Assembly: GCA_964452115.1 (NCBI GenBank)
Contig: CAYVKY010000041.1
Span: 1-15,920 of the forward strand
DNA length: 15,920 nucleotides
Reading direction: 5' to 3'
Origin: CAYVKY01 sp964452115
GTDB lineage: Bacteria; Bacteroidota; Ignavibacteria; Tepidaquicellales; Tepidaquicellaceae
The first letter of the stretch is position 1. The number at the start of each line of letters is the position of its first letter. Positions 6,799 to 14,066 of this stretch are shown here, in pieces. A program made the position numbers and the translations under genes. The notes beneath the pieces were generated by a model, which saw only the letters and a program-made list of their open reading frames with translations, made no database searches and had not been told where the DNA came from.

Positions 6799-8571
6799 AT
6801 GAAATACAAATTATCACGTCTCGCTTTGCTGATTATGATGGTTGTATTCTTGAACCTCACAGGATTCAAGTTTGCATATTCGCAGGGCGCATATCTGCTT
6901 GACACTGTCAAAGCGGGCAGATTCGACAATGGTACGATGTGGACATTCGACCATCCGCCCAAACAATATTTTCAGGAAACTTACGGCTTCACAGCATCTG
7001 ACGAATGGCTTAATCACGTCAGAATGTCTGCATTAAGATTTGCAAATTACTGCTCTGCATCTTTCATATCTGCAGACGGCTTAGTGATGACAAATCATCA
7101 CTGCGGCAGGGAATCCGTTTCAAAGGTTCAGAAACCGGATGAAGACCTGCACCTTACAGGATTTGTTGCAGCAAAACTTGAAGATGAAAGACCTGTAGAG
7201 GGTTTGTATGTTGACCAGCTGGTGAGCATCGCGGATGTAACGAAAGATATTCAATCCGTAATTGATGCAGGAAAAACCGATGAAGAAAAAATCAAAAACC
7301 GCGACGATAAAATCAAAGAGCTTGAAGCGGATTATTCCAAACAGACAGGGCTTATCTGCAAAGTGACTACTCTTTATAACGGCGGTGAGTATCTGATGTA
7401 CGAATACAAAAGATACAATGACGTCAGACTCGTTTTCGCACCGGAAGACCAGATGGGCTTCTTCGGCGGCGATGCAGATAACTTCACATTTCCGAGATAC
7501 AATTTTGACTGTACATTTTTCAGAGTGTACGGCGATGACGGCAAACCGTTAAAGACAGACAACTACTTCAAATGGAGCGAAAAAGGTTCAGACCCCGGTG
7601 AACTCGTATTTGTAGTCGGAAATCCGGGAAGAACAGACAGGCTTAAAACTGTCAGGCAGCTGGAATTTGACAGGGACTTTTCATATCCAACAACATTAAA
7701 ATTCCTTCACAAAATTATTGACTCGCTTAAAACAAGGGTTGCAGAAAATCCTGAACTTAACCGCGAGCTCAGCAATCAGATATTCGGTATTGAAAATTCA
7801 AGAAAAGTTTATGAAGGAACTCTGAAAGGTCTGCAGGACCCGATTTTGATGGCTAAGAGAAAAGATTTCGAAAAGAAATTTAAAAATGCCGTAATGAGTA
7901 ATGCTGATTTAAAATCCAAATACGGCAATACCTGGGATGAAATTACTTCAATTGTAAATGAAAAAGCAAAACTCGTAAATGAACTTTTAGCTCTGGATAC
8001 AAACACAGCAGCAGGTAAAGAAAAAGCGCACAACTTAAATAGTCAGATTAAACAAAGTGTAACAAGTGAGCGCTCAAAAACTCAGCTGCTTGGAAGAGCA
8101 ATTTTTGAAGTTTACGGATTTACAATTCCGCCTGATGCTACCTTCACGCTCAGAATTTCAGACGGAGTAGTAAAAGGATACGATTACAACGGCACAACAG
8201 CGCCGGTAAAAACGACGTTCTATGGATATTACGACAGATATTTCAGTTTTGATAAACAAAATCCATGGGATCTTCCCGAAAGATGGAAAACTCCGCCTGA
8301 AGGCTTTGACCTTTCAGTACCGGTGAACTTTATTTCAACAGCGGACATTATCGGCGGCAATTCCGGCAGTCCGATTATAAATCAAAAGGCAGAAATCGTT
8401 GGATTGGCATTTGACGGTAATATAGAAAGTTTGCCCAGCAGGTTTATATTCACTACCGAAGCCAACAGATGTCTTGGTGTTGATTCAAGAGGTATGTATG
8501 AAGCAATTAAGACCGTTTACAAATTCCCCCGCCTTGCGGATGAAATGAAAAACGGAATGATGAGCAAGTAG
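6799..8571 (+). CDS. Secreted family S46 dipeptidyl-peptidase (DPP7-like), compact form
   Basis: Chymotrypsin-fold serine exopeptidase expected to remove N-terminal dipeptides from peptides in the periplasm or at the cell surface. A signal peptide (residues 1-28, cleavage near AYS-Q) is visible. Triad motifs are TNHHCG (98-103, His101), GGDADNF (223-229, the DxDN Asp) and GGNSGSP (519-525, Ser522). After the serine, GLAFDGN (535-541) places Gly where DPP7-type enzymes have it; DPP11 types have Arg there, so preference for hydrophobic rather than acidic P1 residues is inferred. Characterised DPP7/DPP11 are about 710-720 aa; this one is 590, and the loss lies between the Asp and Ser motifs (about 297 residues apart), in the helical cap. 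NF also replaces the usual NW after the catalytic Asp. The gene reads through without a frameshift, and a perfect terminator follows. Confidence 0.93.
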   Translation: MKYKLSRLALLIMMVVFLNLTGFKFAYSQGAYLLDTVKAGRFDNGTMWTFDHPPKQYFQETYGFTASDEWLNHVRMSALRFANYCSASFISADGLVMTNHHCGRESVSKVQKPDEDLHLTGFVAAKLEDERPVEGLYVDQLVSIADVTKDIQSVIDAGKTDEEKIKNRDDKIKELEADYSKQTGLICKVTTLYNGGEYLMYEYKRYNDVRLVFAPEDQMGFFGGDADNFTFPRYNFDCTFFRVYGDDGKPLKTDNYFKWSEKGSDPGELVFVVGNPGRTDRLKTVRQLEFDRDFSYPTTLKFLHKIIDSLKTRVAENPELNRELSNQIFGIENSRKVYEGTLKGLQDPILMAKRKDFEKKFKNAVMSNADLKSKYGNTWDEITSIVNEKAKLVNELLALDTNTAAGKEKAHNLNSQIKQSVTSERSKTQLLGRAIFEVYGFTIPPDATFTLRISDGVVKGYDYNGTTAPVKTTFYGYYDRYFSFDKQNPWDLPERWKTPPEGFDLSVPVNFISTADIIGGNSGSPIINQKAEIVGLAFDGNIESLPSRFIFTTEANRCLGVDSRGMYEAIKTVYKFPRLADEMKNGMMSK

Positions 8572-8576
8572 TAATT

Positions 8577-8591
8577 CGATATGGCATATCG
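8577..8591. repeat. 15-bp near-perfect palindrome after the S46 peptidase stop
   Basis: CGATATG (8577-8583), one central G, and CATATCG (8585-8591) form a 7-bp inverted repeat starting 6 nt after the stop codon and 14 nt before the terminator stem. It could extend the 3' structure of the transcript or be a protein-binding site; nothing decides between these. Confidence 0.5.
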
Positions 8592-8605
8592 GGTTGATTA
8601 TAAAG

Positions 8606-8640
8606 CAGCCGCAGAAGATTTTCTGCGGCTGTTTTTTTTT
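8606..8640 (+). terminator. Intrinsic terminator of the S46 peptidase gene
   Basis: A perfect 11-bp GC-rich stem (CAGCCGCAGAA at 8606-8616 with its complement at 8621-8631), GATT loop and nine T residues (8632-8640), 34 nt downstream of the peptidase stop. This is the textbook rho-independent form and shows the peptidase is not co-transcribed with the next gene. Confidence 0.95.
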
Positions 8641-8723
8641 ATATATTGTTTTATTTTTTCTGCTTTTATATCTTATATCTTTAACTAACAATTTAAAATT
8701 TCTTTAAACTAAAACACAAACGT

Positions 8724-9134
8724 ATGACAAAAAAAACTTTACTGATTTTCTCGTTTGTTTTACTTTCCGTTTTAGCATTAAACACTAAGTCTTTCTCACA
8801 GACTCTGGAATTCTGTGAAGGTGTTTCAGATAACGGTACCGCAATTACTCCTGCAAGTACGTTTTACATTCCGCACGGCGGCGGATATTTTTATTTTCTT
8901 GTTCATATTCCATACGAACTGCAATGCAAGGAAGTTTACTATGATATTTACAAGATTGATGATTACGGCAATGCTACTTTTAATACCACTATTAATCAGA
9001 CAGATATGGGATCTGACTGGGTTTGGTTCTGGAAAAAAGTTACATTCTATGACCCGGGCTATTACAGAATTGATGTTGTAGATTGTTATGACCTCGTAAT
9101 CGCCAGCGATTATCTGACCGTCAGGTATAAATAG
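8724..9134 (+). CDS. Small secreted protein of unknown function
   Basis: 136 aa with a clear Sec signal peptide (basic MTKK, hydrophobic core to about 20, cleavage near SFS-Q at residues 23-26). The mature part of about 110 residues is rich in Tyr, Phe, Trp and Asp, with alternating hydrophobic stretches (HGGGYFYFLVHI, DWVWFWKKVTFYDPGYYRIDVVD) that suggest an all-beta sandwich. It has three cysteines (31, 68, 121) in the mature region and no lipobox or T9SS sorting tail, so it is probably periplasmic or released. I do not recognise a family. It stands alone after a terminator. A weak Bacteroidota-type -7 box (TATCTTTA, 8676-8683) lies upstream, but the start ATG has no Shine-Dalgarno site. 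Length, signal peptide and codon pattern support a real gene. Confidence 0.75.
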   Translation: MTKKTLLIFSFVLLSVLALNTKSFSQTLEFCEGVSDNGTAITPASTFYIPHGGGYFYFLVHIPYELQCKEVYYDIYKIDDYGNATFNTTINQTDMGSDWVWFWKKVTFYDPGYYRIDVVDCYDLVIASDYLTVRYK

Positions 9135-9194
9135 GTATTAGATGTAATAAGGTATTTTTTTCAAGTCCGAAAAATTTTGAGGTAAATTTTTATT

Positions 9195-9225
9195 TTTCTG
9201 AAGGTGCACCCAGGTGCCGCAGAAA
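9195..9225 (+). repeat. Nested hairpin upstream of the alpha-beta-barrel gene
   Basis: Outer arms TTTCTG (9195-9200) and CAGAAA (9220-9225) enclose an inner inverted repeat GCACC (9206-9210) / GGTGC (9213-9217). It is followed by a smaller hairpin CGATT/AATCG (9235-9249) leading into TTTT (9250-9253), which could serve as a weak terminator for the upstream secreted-protein gene. The first hairpin has no T run of its own. Confidence 0.4.
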
Positions 9226-9333
9226 TTGTTCATGCGATTTCATGAATCGTTTTAATAAGCGGAACCTTTTTAAATATTATTAAGTTTTCACAAAAAACAA
9301 TTCTTTTAATAATATGAAAAAAAGGAGACTAAC

Positions 9334-9627
9334 ATGATAGTCGTCAGAACTGTATTCAGGTTAAAATTCGGTAAAATGAAAGAAGCAAAGGCATTAATGA
9401 AAGAAATGAATGAAGCCAACAAAAAAAACGGGTTGACTGATTTCAGATTGCTTACTGATGTAACCGGTCCTTCATATACTTTTGTATTTGAATCAAATCA
9501 CAAATCATTGTCGGATTTCGAACAGAATTTATCAAAAACGATGAGCTCGGCAGACTGGCAATCCCAGTATGCAAAATTCGTTCCGCTGGTAGATTCATCT
9601 TACAGGGAAATATTTACTGTTGTCTGA
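9334..9627 (+). CDS. Dimeric alpha-beta-barrel (ABM/NIPSNAP-like) protein
   Basis: 97-aa cytoplasmic protein with no signal peptide. The order of segments fits a ferredoxin-like alpha-beta barrel: strand MIVVRTVFRLK, helix KMKEAKALMKEMNEANKK (14-31), strands around DFRLLTDVTG and SYTFVFES (37-54), a second helix (about 57-80) with a Trp at 75, and the final strand REIFTVV. Such proteins usually act as homodimers; members include antibiotic-biosynthesis monooxygenases, haem-degrading enzymes and stress-related NIPSNAP-like proteins. No catalytic residue can be named, so the substrate is unknown. An AAGGAG site ends 6 nt before the ATG and fixes the start. A 7-codon ORF (9314-9337) overlaps that start as ATGA. 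A bidirectional terminator follows the gene. Confidence 0.85.
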   Translation: MIVVRTVFRLKFGKMKEAKALMKEMNEANKKNGLTDFRLLTDVTGPSYTFVFESNHKSLSDFEQNLSKTMSSADWQSQYAKFVPLVDSSYREIFTVV

Positions 9628-9656
9628 AATTTATAATGCTATTAAACAGTGAAAAA

Positions 9657-9686
9657 AAAAGGCAGAATAGAAATATTCTGCCTTTT
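9657..9686. terminator. Bidirectional intrinsic terminator between convergent genes
   Basis: GGCAGAATA (9661-9669), loop GAAA, and TATTCTGCC (9674-9682) form a perfect 9-bp stem, extended by AAAA/TTTT pairs on the outside. The plus strand ends in TTTTAATT and the minus strand in a run of at least nine T residues (9660-9652). It therefore serves the plus-strand gene ending at 9627 and the minus-strand gene ending at 9710. Confidence 0.92.
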
Positions 9687-9709
9687 AATTAAAAATCTGA
9701 AAGTAATTT

Positions 9710-10369
9710 TTACTTCGTCATTTTCTCAAGGCTTTTCGTATCTTTCATCAGATTATCCATATCCATAATCTCAATGTCTTTCGGAACGACGAATATATCT
9801 TCCGCAAGTTTCGCATCAGGTTCAAATGTTGTTGCAGTCATTGTTTCTATGCTTCCTGTTTTGGATTTATATTCAAATTTCAAAGCGACTAAATCTTTAT
9901 ACATATAGAATTTTGAAGTATCATTCGAATAAATATCACATTTGTAACCGAGCACGCTTTCCGTTCCTTCTTTCTTACAATTTTTAAGCATTTCTTTTGT
10001 TTTTAATAGTTCCTTGAATCGCTCTGCATCTTTATCATCAAGTTTCATTTTTATGCCCATTTTCTTTCCCATCATATCCGTTACCATTATCATGCCTTCA
10101 TCGGTTTTATAAATGTCGGATTTAATGTCGGTGCCTGCCTGTTTTGCACTCATAACGAGTTTAACGTTTTTGCCGTTCGAGAATATTTCGAGCGTTCCCT
10201 GTTCATCACCTTTTATTTCATATTTGATATGGAAAGGCGTGGTTTCAGTTATATTGACATCTTTTGTATCTGAACCCGGTGTGCCGGCATTCTTTTTGCC
10301 GCAGGACGTTAAAAATGCGGCGCATAGTATAAATAGCAATGCAGCCATTAAATAGTTTTTGTGTCTCAT
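9710..10369 (-). CDS. Lipoprotein, DUF4412-like
   Basis: 219 aa with a lipoprotein signal peptide: basic MRHKN, hydrophobic core and lipobox L20-T-S-C23, so it is lipid-anchored at Cys23 in the inner or outer membrane. The mature part resembles DUF4412-type proteins: an FHIKYEIKG strand, a methionine-rich stretch (M93 to M107, with KMGIKMKL), a VLGYKCDIY motif (139-147) and a C-terminal VVPKDIEIMDM segment. This recalls LolA-like beta folds, but no reaction is known to me. Cys131 and Cys144 could form a disulfide. The AAGGAGA Shine-Dalgarno site 6-7 nt before ATG fixes the start. It lies only 35 nt downstream of the HEWGV-protein gene on the same strand, so the two are probably one transcript ending at the terminator at 9657-9686. 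Confidence 0.85.
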   Translation of the reverse strand: MRHKNYLMAALLFILCAAFLTSCGKKNAGTPGSDTKDVNITETTPFHIKYEIKGDEQGTLEIFSNGKNVKLVMSAKQAGTDIKSDIYKTDEGMIMVTDMMGKKMGIKMKLDDKDAERFKELLKTKEMLKNCKKEGTESVLGYKCDIYSNDTSKFYMYKDLVALKFEYKSKTGSIETMTATTFEPDAKLAEDIFVVPKDIEIMDMDNLMKDTKSLEKMTK

Positions 10370-10404
10370 TTAATTCTCCTTGTTTTTTAGTTATTTAGAA
10401 TGGA

Positions 10405-11517
10405 TTACTTTTCTGTGTGAATAAGAACATACATTGCACGGATAATCTTATCCGGCTTTTCCGATATATCAAGTTTATATATCTCGTTGTATTTGAATTC
10501 GGGAATTCTGTAAATCAGGTTGCCCCATCCTCCTGCATTGCTTCTGTTAAGGAATGTTCCTCTCCAGATTTTCCAGAAAGATTCCGCCTCTGAAGTATTA
10601 AAGCCGAGATTCATCAGGTCATTCAGCCAGTATTTATCTTCAACCTGTGAATATTTTACGGTAACCGCCTGTCCTGCTTCGATGCTGTCAATAACTGCAG
10701 TTACATAATCGGGTTCAAGAAAATTTCCTTGCTGTGAAGTAAATGCAACTTTGTATATAGTAAAATCGAAATCATTTTTGAATGTTACTTCTTTCTTAAT
10801 TTCATCTTTTGTGAATGAAAGTTTATTATCGAAAACAGTTTCACCTTCATAGAAAAGGAATTTGGACTGAGTGCCGTTGAATCTGATACAATTGGCATCT
10901 ACGTTATTTAATGCAGGCATAATGGATTCAAGCGGGACAAATTCCGTATTCCCTTTTTCACGGAGTGACTTTTCAACAGGGCAGTCCGGATAAATTTTTA
11001 CATCATTCCAAGTAATTTTTGTGCAGCAGTCTTTTGCTTTCGGATAGGTGTCAGTTGGTTTTCCGCTTGCGAAATCAATTGACAAATTTATCGTACGGTT
11101 TTTATTTCCGTGAAAATAAATCACAGGGAGTTTTACATAAGTGATTGCTTCCGGTCTGGATGTCATAAAATACTGATTGTTCGTCTGGCAGCCGACCATC
11201 ACGCCCCATTCGTGCATTTCAAAACTATCACCTGCCTGCTCTTTTATTAAAGTAAGCTCATCAATCTGAACTATTTCACCCCAGTTATGAGCGCTTGTCA
11301 TATCATTCCTGATAATGCCTTTCAGATGCAGCCTTGTACCGTCTGTTTTGAATTCATCGGGCAGCTTCATTAAATCATAATTATGTCCGTCATCGCTGAC
11401 GAATCCATAAAATCCGCCTTCAAGATTAAAATATTTTATTGTTCCCTGCGTGTCAACTGTTTGTGAAAAACAGTTTGCAGATATAAGAAGAACTAAAACT
11501 ATAAGAAAATTTTTCAT
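10405..11517 (-). CDS. Secreted protein: OB-like domain plus HEWGV-motif domain
   Basis: 370 aa with a Sec signal peptide (residues 1-18, cleavage near CFS-Q). Residues about 23-88 contain GTIKYFNLEGGFYGFVSDDG, LPDEFKTDG, LHLKG and NWGEIVQI, a small beta-barrel/OB-like domain seen alone or as a module in many secreted bacterial and archaeal proteins. From residue 100 a second domain begins with MHEWGVMVG (101-109), followed by KLPVIYFHG (129-137), IDFASGKPTDTYPKA (147-161) and WNDVKIYP (170-177). The HEWG opening and LPVIYF strand recall uncharacterised secreted proteins I associate with Planctomycetes and other environmental bacteria; this is memory-based pattern recognition. Function unknown. 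The start follows from the signal peptide; no Shine-Dalgarno site is seen. First gene of a probable pair with the lipoprotein. Confidence 0.85.
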   Translation of the reverse strand: MKNFLIVLVLLISANCFSQTVDTQGTIKYFNLEGGFYGFVSDDGHNYDLMKLPDEFKTDGTRLHLKGIIRNDMTSAHNWGEIVQIDELTLIKEQAGDSFEMHEWGVMVGCQTNNQYFMTSRPEAITYVKLPVIYFHGNKNRTINLSIDFASGKPTDTYPKAKDCCTKITWNDVKIYPDCPVEKSLREKGNTEFVPLESIMPALNNVDANCIRFNGTQSKFLFYEGETVFDNKLSFTKDEIKKEVTFKNDFDFTIYKVAFTSQQGNFLEPDYVTAVIDSIEAGQAVTVKYSQVEDKYWLNDLMNLGFNTSEAESFWKIWRGTFLNRSNAGGWGNLIYRIPEFKYNEIYKLDISEKPDKIIRAMYVLIHTEK

Positions 11518-11538
11518 AATAAATTAATTTTTCAGTAA

Positions 11539-11569
11539 AATAAATAATTTTAGAAATAAAATAAACAAA
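11539..11569 (-). promoter_or_regulatory. Candidate Bacteroidota-type promoter for the HEWGV protein/lipoprotein pair
   Basis: On the minus strand, TTTG (11566-11569) is followed after 19 nt by TATTTATT (11539-11546), a partial match to the TTTG / TAnnTTTG promoter of Bacteroidota. It lies about 22 nt before the ATG at 11517. The region is so AT-rich that chance matches are likely. Confidence 0.28.
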
Positions 11570-11624
11570 TTTAAAAAGGATAAATAATTATTTAAGGGAA
11601 AGCGGAACGAGAGACCCGGAAGTA

Positions 11625-11691
11625 ACGGAAATTAATAAAAAAAAACCTTCCCACACCGGAGACCCGAGAGTCGGGACAGGCATTGGGAAGG
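11625..11691 (+). repeat. REP-like nested palindrome, copy 1
   Basis: An ACGGAAATTAATA leader and an A run are followed by outer arms CCTTCCCA (11646-11653) and TGGGAAGG (11684-11691) that enclose CCCGA/TCGGG (11663-11675). The whole block recurs in direct orientation at 14712-14779 with few differences, the largest being in the inner loop. Confidence 0.9.
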
Positions 11692-11749
11692 AGGATATAT
11701 ATCTGTATCTATAGACGCTTATCCTCATTCCCAAGCTCGCTTGGGAATG
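11692..11749 (-). repeat. Inverted copy of spacer-plus-palindrome module
   Basis: The 34-nt spacer at 11692-11725 is the reverse complement of 14618-14651 with 28 of 34 positions matching. It is followed by a perfect palindrome, CATTCCCAAGC (11726-11736), TC, GCTTGGGAATG (11739-11749), corresponding to the palindrome at 14592-14617 read from the other strand. Confidence 0.9.
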
Positions 11750-11881
11750 CAATTTACTTATATATGAAAAAAATAATCGTTTTTGCACAGGCTTGACACT
11801 CTCGAAGAGTTCCTATAGAAACATTTTCAGCTTGTACAAATCATATTGAGGACGTTACTAAAAACAATAAGAGTAGTTTTC

Positions 11882-13981
11882 TCATTTTATAAATATCATT
11901 TTTTTAGTTTCTGAATAAGTTTTCGTTTCAAGCCGGTAGAAATAAACACCGCTCGTGAGATTATCTCCCGAAAAAGTAACCTTATACGTGCCCGGTGTTT
12001 TATATCCCTGAACTAATGTAGATATTTCTTTACCGGAAACATCATACACTTTAATCGTAATATTAGCGGATTTACTTACATTATATTCTATGATAGTAGA
12101 TGGGTTAAACGGATTGGGATAATTCTGCAGGAGATTATAATCTTTAGGAATTAATACCGATTCGTCGGTAACATCTACAAAATCTGAAACAGGTCTTATT
12201 TTAATGCCTCCAAAAAATGTTCCGCAGTATATATAATTATCCACTCTGGTAATTGTTGATATATAATCTTCCATGTCATAACCGCTTTCATTTATTCGAT
12301 GCCAAGTAGCACCTGAATTTGATGAAGAAAAAATTCCATTACCATAAGTTCCAACAATTAAATTCAAACTATCAATAGCATACATACAGTTTATAGAAAT
12401 AAAGTTATATGTTACATGAGACCAGTTATTTCCAAAATTATCTGAATAATATAGATTTCTATCATAAGTAATGGCAAATATTCTGCTTCCTGTAGTAGCT
12501 AACTTAGAAACATTTACAGAATCCAGTCCGGTTCTGTTCCATGTAAGTCCTTGGTCGTTTGAAATAAATACGCCAAAATATGGAGAAGGACCATCTTCAG
12601 AGGTTGCAACAAATATTTTATCTTTCAAAAATGCAAAATCATTTATATTATATGCTTTAAGATCCATTGTAGCCCAATTATTTCCTCCGTCAATGGACTT
12701 CTTCACTCCATGAGATTCATGTACCCCGGCAAAAACTGTGTCCGAATTACCTTTATATGCCAATGTTTTAATTCCCCACTGAGTAAAAAAATTCATTTGA
12801 ATCCAATTTAATCCGTTATTAGTAGTCTTCTTTAATATATTATTATTTGCTGCTAAAATTGAATTATTATTTGATGTAATAGCACTTATATCAGAATTAT
12901 GATAATCAGGATATTGCTCCCAGCTTGAACCCATATTTGATGAATGATATAATCCTATTTCATCAGTTTGGCTCCCTCCATTTATTGCATTTGTTCCTGC
13001 TAATAAAATTCCTGATTTATTTGTTAATCTTGCGACATATGCATTATTAAGAAAATAAACATTCCAGGTAACGCCGTTATTGTTAGAATAAAATATTCTG
13101 CCTTTATCAGAAGGTATGTATGTAACTCCATTTACATAAGTTAAACTGTTTCCTGTAGAAAGTGTGGAGCTTTTAGTCCAATTAATTCCTTCATTAGTTG
13201 AAATATAAATACCTGCTGAAGAGTACGCTATAATATTATTACCTGCCGTACCTATTCCCCATTTATACACATTAGTATTACTTAGTGATGTCGCTATCCA
13301 GTTTAACCCTTTATTGGTCGAATAGTAAATTCCAAAGGGAACTCCTGCAAAAACTTTATTATTTAGTACGGATAATGAAAATGCTTTTTGATTAAAATCA
13401 GATGGTATCCAGTTAATTCCAAAATTTGGGGAAACATAGATATTATCGTTTGCGGCTGCTATGATAGTTGAATCTATATATTCGATTCCGGTAACACTTT
13501 TGTTTAGAGAAGTTGCGAACCAATCATCACCGCCATTGATTGAATAATATATCCTCTGACTGGAACCTGCAAAAATTCGATATAGTATTCCATAGCTGTC
13601 AGGAACATTCTTAAAGCAATATACTGTATCGTGAGACAATGAAGTTGTATCCCATGTATAATGTCCTGCATTATATGATATAAGTATTCCATAATTTGTA
13701 CCCGCCAATACAATTGAACTAATTCCGGGTGAAAAGGATGTTGTATAAAATTTATAAGACGGCCAAAATGAATAAATTCGCCAATAATTACGGTTATTAT
13801 CGGGAGAATTATAAAAACCATTTTCATAAGTTGCTGCATATAAATTATAACCTATCGCATCAGATAATACTGATGTAACTTCGCCCTGGCTTAACCCCGT
13901 CAAATGCGTCCACTGAGAATAAGAATTTTGAGTTGAGATTATAAAAAGGATTACTAATATTAAATTTATTTTATTCTTCAT
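11882..13981 (-). CDS. T9SS-exported Asp-box beta-propeller surface protein
   Basis: 699 aa, with signal peptide (residues 1-22, ending YSQ), a long repetitive region and a T9SS type A sorting domain. Eleven clear Asp-box repeats (S-x-N/D-x-G-x-x-W) end at W154, W191, W228, W268, W306, W354, W393, W436, W481, W520 and W560, with two degenerate ones near W67 and W110. Spacing of 33-48 residues fits blades of sialidase/BNR-like propellers, perhaps two stacked propellers. The C-terminal domain (about 616-699) has NYPNPFNPST (620-629), IKVYDVSG, LTSGVYFYRL and a basic end KKMIFIK, marking export across the outer membrane and surface attachment or release. No glycosidase catalytic residues are evident, so binding or adhesion is as likely as enzymatic activity. 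The gene is more AT-rich than the dcw genes, and a G/C homopolymer lies upstream. Confidence 0.93.
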   Translation of the reverse strand: MKNKINLILVILFIISTQNSYSQWTHLTGLSQGEVTSVLSDAIGYNLYAATYENGFYNSPDNNRNYWRIYSFWPSYKFYTTSFSPGISSIVLAGTNYGILISYNAGHYTWDTTSLSHDTVYCFKNVPDSYGILYRIFAGSSQRIYYSINGGDDWFATSLNKSVTGIEYIDSTIIAAANDNIYVSPNFGINWIPSDFNQKAFSLSVLNNKVFAGVPFGIYYSTNKGLNWIATSLSNTNVYKWGIGTAGNNIIAYSSAGIYISTNEGINWTKSSTLSTGNSLTYVNGVTYIPSDKGRIFYSNNNGVTWNVYFLNNAYVARLTNKSGILLAGTNAINGGSQTDEIGLYHSSNMGSSWEQYPDYHNSDISAITSNNNSILAANNNILKKTTNNGLNWIQMNFFTQWGIKTLAYKGNSDTVFAGVHESHGVKKSIDGGNNWATMDLKAYNINDFAFLKDKIFVATSEDGPSPYFGVFISNDQGLTWNRTGLDSVNVSKLATTGSRIFAITYDRNLYYSDNFGNNWSHVTYNFISINCMYAIDSLNLIVGTYGNGIFSSSNSGATWHRINESGYDMEDYISTITRVDNYIYCGTFFGGIKIRPVSDFVDVTDESVLIPKDYNLLQNYPNPFNPSTIIEYNVSKSANITIKVYDVSGKEISTLVQGYKTPGTYKVTFSGDNLTSGVYFYRLETKTYSETKKMIFIK

Positions 13982-14011
13982 CTTAATTTGATTAAAATTA
14001 TTACTTACAAA

Positions 14012-14020
14012 GGGGGGGGG
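14012..14020. repeat. Nine-base G (minus-strand C) homopolymer upstream of the T9SS gene
   Basis: Nine consecutive G residues in an otherwise A/T-dominated stretch, ending 30 nt before the T9SS gene start codon. On the coding strand it reads as poly-C followed by TTTGTAAGTAATAATTTTA. Such tracts slip during replication and can change promoter spacing or leader length. Confidence 0.85.
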
Positions 14021-14066
14021 ATTTTTAAATGTTTCATAATATAATATATTTGATTAATAAAAAAAA

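Larger units (their letters stand above)
11518..11881. other. Intergenic region carrying REP-like palindromes
   Basis: This 364-nt gap between divergently placed ends (5' end of the HEWGV gene and 3' end of the T9SS gene, both minus strand) has no believable gene. It holds a nested palindrome (11625-11691), a spacer module (11692-11725), a second palindrome (11726-11749), a TTTTGCACAGGCT motif (11781-11793) and a small ACTCT/AGAGT hairpin (11798-11810). No clear T-tailed terminator for the T9SS gene is seen. Confidence 0.85.

Noticed and set aside
8641..8723. Bacteroidota promoter TATCTTTA (8676-8683) upstream of the small secreted protein
   Set aside because: The -7-like box is close to consensus, but no TTTG box lies 19-21 nt before it and the region is T-rich, so I did not list it as a separate feature.
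11588..11788. 66-codon minus-strand open frame
   Set aside because: Covers the other repeat tract and shares LGMRIS-YRYI with the frame at 14516-14722 only because both read through copies of one repeat. Not a gene.
11806..11826. GAGTTCCTATAGAAAC resembles part of a recombinase target site (FRT-like)
   Set aside because: Only a short partial similarity, with no inverted partner arm and no recombinase gene in the window.
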